A DNA stretch of 42,480 nucleotides from Prevotella sp. (GTDB lineage: Bacteria > Bacteroidota > Bacteroidia > Bacteroidales > Bacteroidaceae): contig JALEWR010000023.1 in assembly GCA_022783515.1 (NCBI GenBank), positions 1 through 42,480 of the forward strand. The letters run 5' to 3'. Below the pieces are notes generated by a model, which worked only from the letters and a program-made list of their open reading frames with translations, ran no database searches and was not told the DNA's origin. The position numbers and the translations under genes are program-made. Shown piece by piece: positions 1-8,632 of the stretch. The stretch's first letter is position 1. Each line of letters starts with the position of its first letter.

Positions 1-1
1 A

Positions 2-436
2 TTTGACTTTACAGATCTCTCTGATGGTTTGGACGAACGCCAATGGCCATTGGAACTCAGCGGTAAAGGGTTCTATAAAAAATATAGACGCCCCACTTAT
101 CTCTTACCCAAGTTTTGCCTGGCAGTAAGGGTTTTAAAATGTGCAAAAGGCAAGAAAGCCGTCATACCGACATCGGCCACAACCCGGAGTAAGTTGAAAT
201 GTGCATCCTTTTATCAACCCGACGCACGCTCAGAGTGGAAAGAGATTATCCGCTTTAATCTTCCCATCAAGGTTTTCTGCTCCAATTACGACAGCGACCC
301 AACAAACATCGACCCTTACGAGCCATATTTTTATCACATAAGTCGAGAGATTGGCTTATCGCCCGAGGATGCTTATGAAACAATTACCTCCGGTTCAGGC
401 AAGGGGGGCTTGGGCTTTGACGCATGGTTCTTATAA
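2..436 (+). CDS. C-terminal part of an unrecognised protein (5' end outside window)
   Basis: The reading frame is open from the first complete codon at base 2 to a TAA at 434-436, giving 144 residues. The true start lies upstream of the window; a TTG at base 29 is in frame but there is no reason to prefer it. The visible part is basic in its first half (many Lys/Arg), has three Cys, and ends in an aromatic-rich tail (GFDAWFL). I do not recognise a family. The aromatic last residues recall the end of an outer-membrane beta-barrel, but the rest lacks clear alternating beta strands, so this is only a possibility. It lies 74 bp upstream of the DUF4876-like lipoprotein on the same strand with no obvious terminator between, so co-transcription is likely. 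Confidence 0.55.
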   Translation, partial: FDFTDLSDGLDERQWPLELSGKGFYKKYRRPTYLLPKFCLAVRVLKCAKGKKAVIPTSATTRSKLKCASFYQPDARSEWKEIIRFNLPIKVFCSNYDSDPTNIDPYEPYFYHISREIGLSPEDAYETITSGSGKGGLGFDAWFL

Positions 437-510
437 CCGGAAGACAGTGTTGAATGGTGGCCATACGGCCATAGATATAGACAGACAATAGAAATTTAAA
501 ATCAATAAAA

Positions 511-1554
511 ATGAAAAGAAATCTAAAAGACAATTTTTTAGTGTTGCTTCTTGCCGTGTTCGTTCTGTCAGGATGCAATAATGGTGAAGAGATTCAACCC
601 GACTCGGAGAAGGTTCTCGACCACTTGGTATTTACAGAAATTAATTATGTGGGTAGTTGGCAAGCTGATTGGAAAAATTTATACTCTTACGACCAGTATA
701 TCAAAATAACCAATCCCACAGACCATGCACTCTATCTTGATGGCATGGCATTGGCTTCCAGCGGTTTGTCTACAGGGCAATTGCAAAACTTAAACCATGG
801 CACCGACTTCCGTACCACACATTTTGGGGCAGCTATTTTGATTCGTTTCCCCGGAAAATCGGGCGAAACGAAATATCCCATCAACCCCGGGGAGTCGGTT
901 TTCATTGCTAAAGTAGCCCATAATCACACTTTAGGAGATAATGAAGAATTGTTCAATAAAAACTCTTACGACCTTTCAAAGGTCAACTTTGAGTGGGCAA
1001 GCGAGGATCAATTAAAAAACGATAGCGACTTTCCCGATAATCCTAATGTAGAGAATATGCGTACTGTCTACCCTATAGAGACGCCTGAAGATGCTTTCCC
1101 GCAAAACTTGATTCATGAAACCGGTGTACTGGCACTCATCAGAATCCCGGCAGAGGTAAGCGATAACGACATGTTGTCTAATACCTTATATAAATGGGCT
1201 ACCGGCTGGACAAGCCTCAACAAGACAGAAGGTGGTGTTGACAAAGAAGGTGGCGGTCATTTAACCGATGGCGACCACAACCCTGTCGTTTTCTTGAAAA
1301 TACCCAACGAGTGGGTTGTAGATGCCGTACAGATTTGTCCGCAACAAGATTATCAATGGAGCGTTGTGGGTGAAAGCGTAGAGAAAGGCTGCTGCAGTGT
1401 GTTAACTTCAGGAATGGATAAGGTGAAAAATCCACAGGAGGTCGCAGGAAAAGCTCTGCACCGCAGGTTTGACGGCAAAAAGTTTGTTGATACAAATAAT
1501 TCGGACGTCGATTTTGAAGTACGCCCTTCGTCTTTGAGTAAGAAAGCACTATAA
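511..1554 (+). CDS. DUF4876-like lipoprotein
   Basis: A 347-residue protein with a lipoprotein signal: basic start (MKRNLK), hydrophobic stretch and lipobox LSGC at about residues 19-22. The acidic residues soon after the Cys (NNGEE) resemble the Bacteroidota surface-export signal. From about residue 38 the pattern FTEINYVGSW ... DQYIKI-NPT ... LYLDGMAL resembles the lamin-tail-like fold of DUF4876 proteins, which in Bacteroidales usually sit near outer-membrane receptor genes. This assignment comes from remembered family features, not a search. The function is unknown; surface exposure is inferred. It follows the truncated upstream gene and ends at a strong bidirectional terminator. The stop codon sits in the same 15-bp context as the stop of the preceding gene. 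Confidence 0.7.
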   Translation: MKRNLKDNFLVLLLAVFVLSGCNNGEEIQPDSEKVLDHLVFTEINYVGSWQADWKNLYSYDQYIKITNPTDHALYLDGMALASSGLSTGQLQNLNHGTDFRTTHFGAAILIRFPGKSGETKYPINPGESVFIAKVAHNHTLGDNEELFNKNSYDLSKVNFEWASEDQLKNDSDFPDNPNVENMRTVYPIETPEDAFPQNLIHETGVLALIRIPAEVSDNDMLSNTLYKWATGWTSLNKTEGGVDKEGGGHLTDGDHNPVVFLKIPNEWVVDAVQICPQQDYQWSVVGESVEKGCCSVLTSGMDKVKNPQEVAGKALHRRFDGKKFVDTNNSDVDFEVRPSSLSKKAL

Positions 1555-1593
1555 CCGGCAGACAAGTCTCATACACTCATATCATCATGACAT

Positions 1594-1642
1594 AACAAAA
1601 GAGGTACATCCACATTCATTGTCGGGATGTACCTCTTTTGTT
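1594..1642. terminator. Bidirectional terminator between lipoprotein gene and trpS
   Basis: A perfect 18-bp stem (1594-1611 with 1625-1642) with a 13-nt loop lies between convergent genes. The outer part of each arm is A/T-rich (AACAAAAGAGG and its complement), giving a U-rich run on either transcript. It should end both the upstream lipoprotein transcript and the minus-strand trpS transcript. Confidence 0.85.
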
Positions 1643-1661
1643 GTGCTATATGTTTTTTCTC

Positions 1662-2645
1662 TTACTTAAAACCAATAATTCTTCTTACCTCTGCCAAGGT
1701 TGCAGCCGCACTTTCGCGAGCCACTTCGGCACCTTCGCGTGCCACTTTCTCCAAGAATTCGGTATTGGCCTGATAGTCTTGGATGCGTTCGCGGATGGGC
1801 GAAACGGTCTTGATGATGTCCTCGGCTATCTGCTTTTTCAAATCGCCATAACGAATGGAGCAGTCGTTCCACTTCTCGTTAAAATAGTCGTAGGTGTCGG
1901 GAGTGGAGCAAATACGCAAGAAAGTGAAGAGATTTTCAATCACTTGTGGCTTCTCGCTGTCAGCCATCTGCGGACCGCTATCGGTAACGGCTTTCATCAC
2001 TTTCTTGGAAATGGTCTTGTCGTCGTCGTGCAGATAGATGCAGTTGCCCTCGCTCTTGCCCATCTTTCCACTGCCATCCAGCCCGGGAACCTTCACTGCC
2101 TCAGCATTGAAATAGAAGTTTTGGGGTTCGGGAAAAAAGTCTACACCATAGATATGATTGAAACGTCTGGCACATTTACGGGCCATCTCCATATTCTGTT
2201 CTTGGTCTTTACCCACAGGAACCTTCTTTGCACGATGCTGCAAGATATCAGCTGCCATCAAGGTGGGATAGGTCAGCAAACCTGCATTCACGTTGTCGGG
2301 TTGCTTGCGAGCCTTTTCCTTAAAAGTGGTAACACGCTCCAATTCGCCCAAATACATATTCATATTGAGGAAAAGATACAGCTCGAGGGTTTCTTTCACA
2401 TCGCTCTGTACATATATCTTAGCCTTTGTGGGGTCAATACCGCAAGCCAGATACTCTGCCAAAATCACTTTGGCACTGCGTTGGATATCTTCCGGCTTCG
2501 GACTGGTAGTGAGTGAGTGCCAATCGGCGATGAAAAACAAACTCTCGTATTCATCCTGCATCTTTACAAAACTCTTCACTGCGCCGAAATAGTTACCCAG
2601 GTGCAGATTGCCGGTGGGGCGTATTCCGCTTACTACTTTTTCCAT
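1662..2645 (-). CDS. trpS: Tryptophan--tRNA ligase
   Basis: A class Ic aminoacyl-tRNA synthetase that charges tRNA-Trp in the cytoplasm. The start at 2645 gives 327 residues, normal for bacterial TrpRS; an ATG 33 bp upstream is also in frame, but the family begins at the MEKVVSGIRPTG segment. The HIGH-type motif is HLGN at residues 15-18, the KMSKS-type motif is KMGKS at 194-198, and PVGKDQEQN at 143-151 is the conserved segment before it. The gene is monocistronic, convergent with the DUF4876-like gene and divergent from the HAD gene. It is preceded by an excellent Bacteroidota promoter on the minus strand. Confidence 0.97.
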   Translation of the reverse strand: MEKVVSGIRPTGNLHLGNYFGAVKSFVKMQDEYESLFFIADWHSLTTSPKPEDIQRSAKVILAEYLACGIDPTKAKIYVQSDVKETLELYLFLNMNMYLGELERVTTFKEKARKQPDNVNAGLLTYPTLMAADILQHRAKKVPVGKDQEQNMEMARKCARRFNHIYGVDFFPEPQNFYFNAEAVKVPGLDGSGKMGKSEGNCIYLHDDDKTISKKVMKAVTDSGPQMADSEKPQVIENLFTFLRICSTPDTYDYFNEKWNDCSIRYGDLKKQIAEDIIKTVSPIRERIQDYQANTEFLEKVAREGAEVARESAAATLAEVRRIIGFK

Positions 2646-2677
2646 TTGCTTTCTTAATATATTGTTGAATTGAACCA

Positions 2678-2708
2678 CAAAGTTACGATAAACTGCACGT
2701 TTTGCAAA
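2678..2708 (-). promoter_or_regulatory. trpS promoter (Bacteroidota type)
   Basis: Read on the minus strand, TTTG (2708-2705) is followed after 19 bp by TAACTTTG (2685-2678), an exact match to the primary sigma consensus of Bacteroidota. The inferred transcript start is near 2672, giving a leader of about 27 nt. Confidence 0.8.
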
Positions 2709-2747
2709 ATAATTCTATCACGACTTTCGGTCTTTCGCCTTTCAATG

Positions 2748-2797
2748 AAGTCTGAATTGCTGTACAATTCAGACTTAACCGCTCAACAATTCAGACT
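2748..2797. repeat. Intergenic repeat with AAGTCTGAATTG hairpin (copy A)
   Basis: A perfect 12-bp inverted repeat (AAGTCTGAATTG at 2748-2759 with its complement at 2765-2776, loop CTGTA) is followed by a third copy of CAATTCAGACT at 2787-2797. The 18-mer CAATTCAGACTTAACCGC (2765-2782) recurs with one change at 38703-38720. It lies in the divergent trpS/HAD intergenic region (2646-3005), which otherwise holds only promoter elements. Confidence 0.7.
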
Positions 2798-2882
2798 GCT
2801 TCGCATCAAGATTTAGCCTAATTTGGCAAACATTTAAGTGTTTATAATTGGGCGAAATATTATCTTTCTAAAAGTAAATCCT

Positions 2883-2890
2883 TATCTTTG
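2883..2890 (+). promoter_or_regulatory. Putative -7 element for the HAD gene
   Basis: TATCTTTG matches TAnnTTTG exactly. No good TTTG lies 19-21 bp upstream, so the promoter is only half supported. It would give a leader of more than 100 nt before the ATG at 3006, carrying the tandem CAACTT-rich segment at 2960-2983. Confidence 0.45.
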
Positions 2891-3005
2891 CCTCCAGGCA
2901 AGTGGGCGAACAGGATTCATTTATCCGCTCTTTGTAAGAGTAAGTTACCGATAACCGTGTCAACTTCTCAACTTGTCAATTCGTAACAAATTCAACCAAT
3001 AACAG

Positions 3006-3647
3006 ATGATCAGACATTTATTATTCGATATGGGTGGCATTATCTTCCAACAAAACACGGAAGAGGCGTTTAGAAGATTTGCAGAAATGGGTATCGACAC
3101 CGATAGATATATGGGGCGATACGGGCAAAAAGAGTTTTTCCTGGATGTAGAAACAGGGGCGATTGATGTTGCAACGTTTTGCAAAAAGTTAGCCACCGCC
3201 ACTGGCAAACAAGAGATAACTTGGCAAGAGGCTCAGCATGCTTGGCTGGGTTTCGTGGATGAGGTGCCTCAAAAGAGCTTGAACCATTTGGAAAAGCTGA
3301 AGAAAGAATACCATCTGAGTTTATTGAGCAACACCAATCCCTTTGTGATGGACTATATGCGAAGCGAGAATTTCAGCTCGGACGGTCGCACAATAGAAGA
3401 CTTTTTCGATACGCTGTTTTGCAGTTATGAGCTGCAACTCTGCAAGCCTCATCCCGAAATATATCTTCAGGCCTTGCAAACATTGGGGGCAGAAGCCCAC
3501 GAATGTGTGTTTATCGACGACAGTAAGGCAAACATTGAGGCTGCTCAAGCTCTCGGTATTCACGTTCTGCATGTTGAGACCAATGCCGATTGGATGCCAT
3601 CGCTGCAGGCATTACTCCAACAATTGACAAGTGAGGGTCGGACATAA
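3006..3647 (+). CDS. HAD-superfamily (subfamily IA) phosphatase
   Basis: A 213-residue cytoplasmic hydrolase with all four HAD motifs: the nucleophile Asp8 in FDMGG, the Ser/Thr motif LLSNT at about 106-110, Lys147 in CKPHPE, and the metal-binding acids in FIDDSKAN at about 169-176. A helical cap lies between motifs I and II. This layout resembles YihX-type sugar phosphatases (glucose-1-phosphate class), but the substrate cannot be read from the sequence. It is read divergently from trpS and lies 210 bp upstream of the dipeptidase, which seems to have its own promoter. Confidence 0.85.
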   Translation: MIRHLLFDMGGIIFQQNTEEAFRRFAEMGIDTDRYMGRYGQKEFFLDVETGAIDVATFCKKLATATGKQEITWQEAQHAWLGFVDEVPQKSLNHLEKLKKEYHLSLLSNTNPFVMDYMRSENFSSDGRTIEDFFDTLFCSYELQLCKPHPEIYLQALQTLGAEAHECVFIDDSKANIEAAQALGIHVLHVETNADWMPSLQALLQQLTSEGRT

Positions 3648-3792
3648 GGACACGGCTCTCCGGGTCTTGCCATCGCAACCGCGATGCGTTGCGGATAGAG
3701 GTTGGTAACGGGAAACCACAGCTCTGCGAGAAAAGAGTGTATCCATATCCTCCTCAAACAAAGGGATTTTGGTTAAAGAATATAGATTTTGT

Positions 3793-3823
3793 CTTGTTTT
3801 TTCACATAAAAGCTGTATCTTTA
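3793..3823 (+). promoter_or_regulatory. Putative promoter of the M20 dipeptidase gene
   Basis: CTTG at 3793-3796 is followed after 19 bp by TATCTTTA at 3816-3823, each one mismatch from the Bacteroidota TTTG/TAnnTTTG consensus. The transcript would start near 3830, about 28 nt before the ATG. Confidence 0.5.
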
Positions 3824-3857
3824 CAACAAGATAAAACAACCAATTATACAAAAAATC

Positions 3858-5216
3858 ATGATTAAACAATACATTCAAGACAACGAGGCGAGAATGCTCG
3901 AGGAGCTGTTCTCTCTCATCCGTATTCCAAGTGTCAGTGCCCAACCTGCTCATAAACCCGATATGCTTCGCTGTGCCGAACGTTGGAAAGAGCTGTTGCT
4001 CATGGCCGGAGTTGACAAAGTGGAGATTATGCCTTCAAAGGGCAATCCTATGGTGTATGCGGAAAAGATTGTTGACCCTGCAGCAAAAACAATATTGATA
4101 TATGGCCATTATGATGTGATGCCTGCCGAGCCATTTGAATTGTGGCACAGCAAGCCCTTTGAACCCGAAGTAAGAGATGGACACATCTGGGCACGCGGTG
4201 CAGACGACGACAAAGGACAGTCGTTTATTCAAGCTAAAGCGTTTGAATATATGGCAAAGAACAACTTGCTGAAGCATAACGTCAAATTCATTCTCGAAGG
4301 CGAGGAAGAAGTTGGCTCACCCAGTTTGGAAGGCTTTATTGAACAGCACAAGGACCTCTTGGCGTGCGACATCATCTTGGTGTCTGACACAAGTATGCTT
4401 GCTCCCGAGTTGCCCTCACTCACAACAGGTCTTCGTGGCTTGGCTTACTGGCAGATAGAGTTGACCGGCCCTAACCACGACCTGCATTCGGGACACTTCG
4501 GTGGCTCTGTGGCTAACCCCATCAACGTGCTTTGCAAGCTCATCGCCGACGTAACCAACGAAGACGGCAAGATACTCTTCCCCGGTTTCTACGACGACGT
4601 GGAGGATATTCCTGCAGCCGAACGCGAACTCGTTGCCAATATTCCATTCGACTTGGAACAATACAAAAAGTCGCTCGACGTGGAGGAACTGTTTGGCGAA
4701 AAGGGTTATAACACCATCGAACGCACAGGCTTCCGTCCTTCGTTCGACGTTTGCGGAATTTGGGGCGGATACACGGGCGACGGTGCAAAAACCGTTATTC
4801 CGTCCAAAGCCTTTGCTAAAATTTCGTGCCGTTTGGTTCCTCACCAAGACCATAAGAAAATAAGTAAGTTGGTTGCCGACTACTTCGAGCGTGTCGCTCC
4901 TAAGTCGGTAAAGATTAAATGCGAGCCTTTGCACGGCGGTCAGGGTTATGTCTGTCCTATCGACCTGCCTGCTTACCAAGCGGCAGAGCGTGCTTTCGAG
5001 ACAACATTCGGCAAGCGTCCGTTGCCCGTGCGTCGTGGTGGCAGCATCCCAATCATCTCTACTTTTGAAGATTTGTTGGGTGTAAAGACCGTTCTCATGG
5101 GCTTCGGCTTGGAGTCGAACGCCATCCACTCGCCCAACGAAAACATGCCTGTGGAGATGATTCGCAAAGGTATCGAAACGGTTATCCACTTCCATTTGGA
5201 GTATGATAAGGTGTAG
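3858..5216 (+). CDS. M20-family dipeptidase
   Basis: A 452-residue zinc-dependent peptidase of the M20 group (CNDP-like dipeptidase branch). Metal-binding motifs are in order: GHYDVMPAEP (His84, Asp86), RGADDDKGQ (113-121, bridging Asp), EGEEEVGS (147-154, general base and ligand Glu), and a late His in the segment SNAIHSPNEN near the C-terminus. LHSGHFGG in the middle marks the lid/dimerisation domain. It has no signal peptide, so it probably acts in the cytoplasm on peptides taken up during asaccharolytic or mixed growth. Length and motif spacing are normal. Flanking genes (HAD, metG) do not suggest a pathway. Confidence 0.92.
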   Translation: MIKQYIQDNEARMLEELFSLIRIPSVSAQPAHKPDMLRCAERWKELLLMAGVDKVEIMPSKGNPMVYAEKIVDPAAKTILIYGHYDVMPAEPFELWHSKPFEPEVRDGHIWARGADDDKGQSFIQAKAFEYMAKNNLLKHNVKFILEGEEEVGSPSLEGFIEQHKDLLACDIILVSDTSMLAPELPSLTTGLRGLAYWQIELTGPNHDLHSGHFGGSVANPINVLCKLIADVTNEDGKILFPGFYDDVEDIPAAERELVANIPFDLEQYKKSLDVEELFGEKGYNTIERTGFRPSFDVCGIWGGYTGDGAKTVIPSKAFAKISCRLVPHQDHKKISKLVADYFERVAPKSVKIKCEPLHGGQGYVCPIDLPAYQAAERAFETTFGKRPLPVRRGGSIPIISTFEDLLGVKTVLMGFGLESNAIHSPNENMPVEMIRKGIETVIHFHLEYDKV

Positions 5217-5357
5217 GTAACACCTCTCCGGCACAAGTTTGAAATGCAATGAAGGAGTTTACTTGTTTTTAAATAACGCGTTTCTCACCATAACGGCATA
5301 AAAGCGAGCCGATTGCCATGCGTGTAAGAATATATTGGTACACGCTGATAATCTTAT

Positions 5358-5394
5358 TACCGCATGTTGGTAACCCCATTACCAGCATGCGGTA
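5358..5394. terminator. Long hairpin downstream of the dipeptidase gene
   Basis: 16-bp arms (5358-5373 and 5379-5394) pair with one G-U/mismatch around a CCCCA loop. It begins 142 bp after the dipeptidase stop. No strong T-run follows on either strand, so it may be a weak terminator or a small palindromic repeat rather than a classic terminator. The rest of the 353-bp gap (5217-5569) holds only the metG upstream region. Confidence 0.5.
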
Positions 5395-5529
5395 GTTTCA
5401 TTAAAAGCCTTATTCCTCGTATTCATTCCTGAAATAATCCATCTATGCCTTATACCTATCTTGTGTAGAAAGACAAGTGTCACCGGCAAATTAAAATCCT
5501 TTGTAAAAGCAACTTACGCATTTTTTTCG

Positions 5530-5537
5530 TAATTTTG
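5530..5537 (+). promoter_or_regulatory. Putative -7 element of metG
   Basis: TAATTTTG matches TAnnTTTG and ends 32 bp before the metG ATG. The nearest TTTG (5500-5503) is 26 bp upstream, longer than usual, so only the -7 box is well supported. Confidence 0.5.
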
Positions 5538-5569
5538 CAAGCAAAATAAACACAAAAACAAGAAATTGA

Positions 5570-7615
5570 ATGGAACAGAAAAACTATAAACGCACCACCG
5601 TCACAGCGGCATTGCCTTATGCCAATGGCGGTGTGCATATAGGACACTTGGCCGGTGTGTATGTGCCAGCCGACATTTTTGCACGCTATCTGCGACTGAA
5701 GAAAGAGGATGTGGTATTTATCGGCGGTTCGGATGAGCATGGCGTGCCTATCACCATACGGGCAAAAAAAGAGGGAATCACGCCGCAAGACGTGGTGGAC
5801 CGCTATCATACGCTCATCAAACAGAGCTTTGAAGACTTCGGTATCAGCTTCGATATCTACAGCCGAACAACCTCAGACACACACCGCCGGTTGGCTTCCG
5901 ACTTTTTCAAGAAACTCTATGAAGACGGTCAACTCTTGGAAAAAGAGAGCGAACAGTATTATGACGAGGAGGCACATCAGTTTTTGGCCGACAGATATAT
6001 CATGGGCGAATGTCCTCACTGTCACAATGAGGGGGCTTATGGCGACCAATGCGAGAAGTGCGGACGCGACCTCGCCCCGACCGAGCTGATTAATCCTCGC
6101 TCGACCATCAGTGGTTCGCAACCCGTGATGAAGAAAACCAAGAACTGGTATCTGCCCCTTAACGACTATCAACAATGGCTGAAGGAGTGGATATTGGAAG
6201 GACATCAAGAGTGGAGACCTAATGTATATGGACAATGTAAAAGTTGGTTGGACCTCGACTTACAGCCTCGTGCCATGACACGCGACTTGGATTGGGGTAT
6301 TCCTGTGCCTGTTGAAGGAGCCGAAGGAAAGGTGCTTTATGTATGGTTCGATGCTCCTATTGGTTATATTTCCAATACAAAAGAGTTGTTGCCCGACAGT
6401 TGGGAGAAATGGTGGAAAGACCCCGAAACACGTCTTGTGCATTTTATCGGCAAGGACAACATCGTGTTCCATTGCATCGTATTCCCTTCTATGCTCAAGG
6501 CTCACGGTGATTATATCCTGCCGGAGAATGTTCCTTCCAACGAGTTTCTTAATCTTGAGGACGCCAAGATTTCTACATCCAAGAACTGGGCGGTATGGTT
6601 GCACGAATATCTCGTCGACTTCCCCGGTAAGCAAGATGTGCTACGCTATGTCCTGACGGCAAATGCACCGGAGACAAAGGATAACAATTTCACATGGAAA
6701 GACTTCCAAGACCGCAACAACAACGAATTGGTGGCGGTGTATGGCAACTTTGTGAACCGTGCATTGCAGCTCACCAAGAAGTATTTTGATGGTGTTGTAC
6801 CTGCGTGTGGTGAGTTGACCGACTTCGACAAGCAAATCTTCGATGAGCTGAAAGAAGTGAAAGAAAAGGTTGAGAGCTTGCTCAATGTATATAAATTCCG
6901 CGATGCCCAGAAGGAGGCAATGAACCTTGCACGCATTGGAAACAAATACATCGCCGAGTGTGAACCATGGAAAGTGTGGAAGGAAGACCCCAAACGTGTG
7001 GAAACTATCTTGTACATCTCCCTGCAGTTGGTGGCTAATCTCGCCATTGCTTTTGAACCTTTCTTGCCATTTAGCAGCGATAAGTTGCGTCGTTTAATCA
7101 ACCTCGATCGTTTCGATTGGAATGAATTGGGCAATGCGGAGTTGCTAAAACCCGGTCATCAGTTGGCAGAACCCGAACTACTCTTCGAGAAAATAGAAGA
7201 CGAAACCATTGAGGCTCAACTCAAAAAGCTTGATGACATCAAGAAAGAAAACGAGGCGGCAGCATACAAAGCCAAAGAAATTAAACCCAACATCGAATTT
7301 TCTGAGTTTGAGAAATTAGACATCCGAGTGGGCTATATCAAGGCTTGCGAAAAGGTGAAGAAGGCCAACAAACTACTCAAATTTACCATCGACGATGGTT
7401 CAGGCACTGATCGCACCATCGTAAGTGGCATAGCCAAATATTACGAGCCCGAAGAGTTGGTGGGCAAAAACGTTTGTTTCATCGCCAATCTCGCTCCACG
7501 CACACTCATGGGCATCGAAAGTCAAGGTATGATTCTTTCTGCCGAAAACTTCAATGGCGACCTAAGCGTAACCACCGTGTTGCGTGATGTGAAGCCTGGA
7601 AGTCAGGTTGGTTAA
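5570..7615 (+). CDS. metG: Methionine--tRNA ligase
   Basis: A 681-residue class Ia synthetase that charges initiator and elongator tRNA-Met. HIGH is at residues 23-26. The zinc knuckle CPHC ... CEKC uses Cys148, 151, 161 and 164, and the KMSKS equivalent KISTSK lies at about 333-338. After the anticodon-binding helices, the last ~105 residues (from about 578, [11 protein letters not shown]) form a C-terminal tRNA-binding (EMAP/Trbp111-like) domain that aids dimerisation and tRNA capture. Domain order and length match full-length MetRS of Bacteroidota. The gene appears monocistronic and ends at a convergent terminator shared with the beta-barrel gene. Confidence 0.98.
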   Translation: MEQKNYKRTTVTAALPYANGGVHIGHLAGVYVPADIFARYLRLKKEDVVFIGGSDEHGVPITIRAKKEGITPQDVVDRYHTLIKQSFEDFGISFDIYSRTTSDTHRRLASDFFKKLYEDGQLLEKESEQYYDEEAHQFLADRYIMGECPHCHNEGAYGDQCEKCGRDLAPTELINPRSTISGSQPVMKKTKNWYLPLNDYQQWLKEWILEGHQEWRPNVYGQCKSWLDLDLQPRAMTRDLDWGIPVPVEGAEGKVLYVWFDAPIGYISNTKELLPDSWEKWWKDPETRLVHFIGKDNIVFHCIVFPSMLKAHGDYILPENVPSNEFLNLEDAKISTSKNWAVWLHEYLVDFPGKQDVLRYVLTANAPETKDNNFTWKDFQDRNNNELVAVYGNFVNRALQLTKKYFDGVVPACGELTDFDKQIFDELKEVKEKVESLLNVYKFRDAQKEAMNLARIGNKYIAECEPWKVWKEDPKRVETILYISLQLVANLAIAFEPFLPFSSDKLRRLINLDRFDWNELGNAELLKPGHQLAEPELLFEKIEDETIEAQLKKLDDIKKENEAAAYKAKEIKPNIEFSEFEKLDIRVGYIKACEKVKKANKLLKFTIDDGSGTDRTIVSGIAKYYEPEELVGKNVCFIANLAPRTLMGIESQGMILSAENFNGDLSVTTVLRDVKPGSQVG

Positions 7616-7644
7616 GAAAAGAGGATAAAATAATGATTATAAAA

Positions 7645-7684
7645 CAGCGGTGGTTTCGGGATCTACCTTCCCAAACCACCGCTG
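7645..7684. terminator. Bidirectional terminator after metG
   Basis: A 12-bp stem (CAGCGGTGGTTT at 7645-7656 with 7673-7684) is flanked by AAAA on the left and TGTTTT on the right, giving U-runs on both strands. It lies between the convergent metG and beta-barrel genes. Confidence 0.8.
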
Positions 7685-7795
7685 TGTTTTACCTCGTTTC
7701 TTCACTCAAGCTGGCTTATTGTTATGCCATTCTGCGTGAATGGATTATTTGTTCTTCTTCTATTGGCATCTTAGAAGAAGGAGTTGCAGTGTCAA

Positions 7796-8566
7796 TTAAA
7801 ATCGATATCCGAAGCCGATGTTAAGGTTGAGAGGGTACATACCAAAGGTCACGGTATTGAAGTCGCTTTTAAAGATGCGATTAAAGCCCCAGGTGAAGTC
7901 GGCATTGACGGTGAAACGTTGATAGGCACGCCATGTGCCGCCTATCTGCAAACCGTAATGGAAACGGCGAAGGTCATCGCTGAAATCGTAGGTCGATTGT
8001 TGATTGGGGCCAAACTCCACGCGTTCGCCCGTTGGGTTGCCCTCGCGTAGGTATCCATTGCTCACCGAACCTGTAAATTCTCCATCCATGCGGTAAGAAA
8101 CGAACATGCCTGCACGCACTTTCCAAGTATCGTTGAAGCGATAGTTTGCCATGACGGGGAGGGTGATAAGCGTGCTGTTATAGTTGGTTGTTACATCGCC
8201 TGTCCACATTCCTTTCACTTTGTTGCCATCGTTCAGAACCTCTGTACTGTAGTTTTTAACGCGAGCGTCGGTCTTCATGCCTTTTTCCTCGATACGCAAG
8301 CCGGTGGATACACCCCAAGCCTTATGGTTGCAGAGCCATCGTGTGACGGTTGCCTCTATCGTTCCGTTAAGTTTCGGACTATAGTCTTTTATTTCTCTAA
8401 TCTCGGCGGGTAGAGAAAGGGGCGATGCTCCACCGATGTTAACACCGGCTTTTAGCTCGTATTCCCAACCGGCAGGTATGGTTTTCGTGTTGTTTATTTC
8501 ATTGTTTTTTCTGGCCCCCACCTGCATGCTCATGGCAAGGCCCATCAAAATGATTGTTGTTTTCAT
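7796..8566 (-). CDS. Outer-membrane beta-barrel protein (porin-like family)
   Basis: A 256-residue protein with a cleavable signal (MKTTIILMGLAMSMQVGA). Most of the mature chain is alternating polar/apolar beta strands (for example ELKAGVNIGG, TLITLPVMANYRF, FHYGLQIGGTWRAY), and it ends in a C-terminal Phe (GFGYRF), the usual insertion signal of outer-membrane barrels. It resembles the small 8-10 stranded PorT/OmpA-barrel-like proteins of Bacteroidota. No enzyme motif is visible. It lies 66 bp downstream of the PCMD lipoprotein on the same strand without a terminator between, so the two are probably co-transcribed and may act together at the surface. Confidence 0.75.
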   Translation of the reverse strand: MKTTIILMGLAMSMQVGARKNNEINNTKTIPAGWEYELKAGVNIGGASPLSLPAEIREIKDYSPKLNGTIEATVTRWLCNHKAWGVSTGLRIEEKGMKTDARVKNYSTEVLNDGNKVKGMWTGDVTTNYNSTLITLPVMANYRFNDTWKVRAGMFVSYRMDGEFTGSVSNGYLREGNPTGERVEFGPNQQSTYDFSDDLRRFHYGLQIGGTWRAYQRFTVNADFTWGFNRIFKSDFNTVTFGMYPLNLNIGFGYRF

Positions 8567-8632
8567 TAATATAATTGTTAAGAAAATCTGTTCTGTTTGC
8601 TAATTCATTAACCCATCAACTCATGAACTTGT

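Noticed and set aside
458-471. TGGCC-ATAC-GGCCA hairpin between the first two genes
   Set aside because: A 5-bp stem without a T-run is not enough for a terminator. The two genes are treated as co-transcribed.
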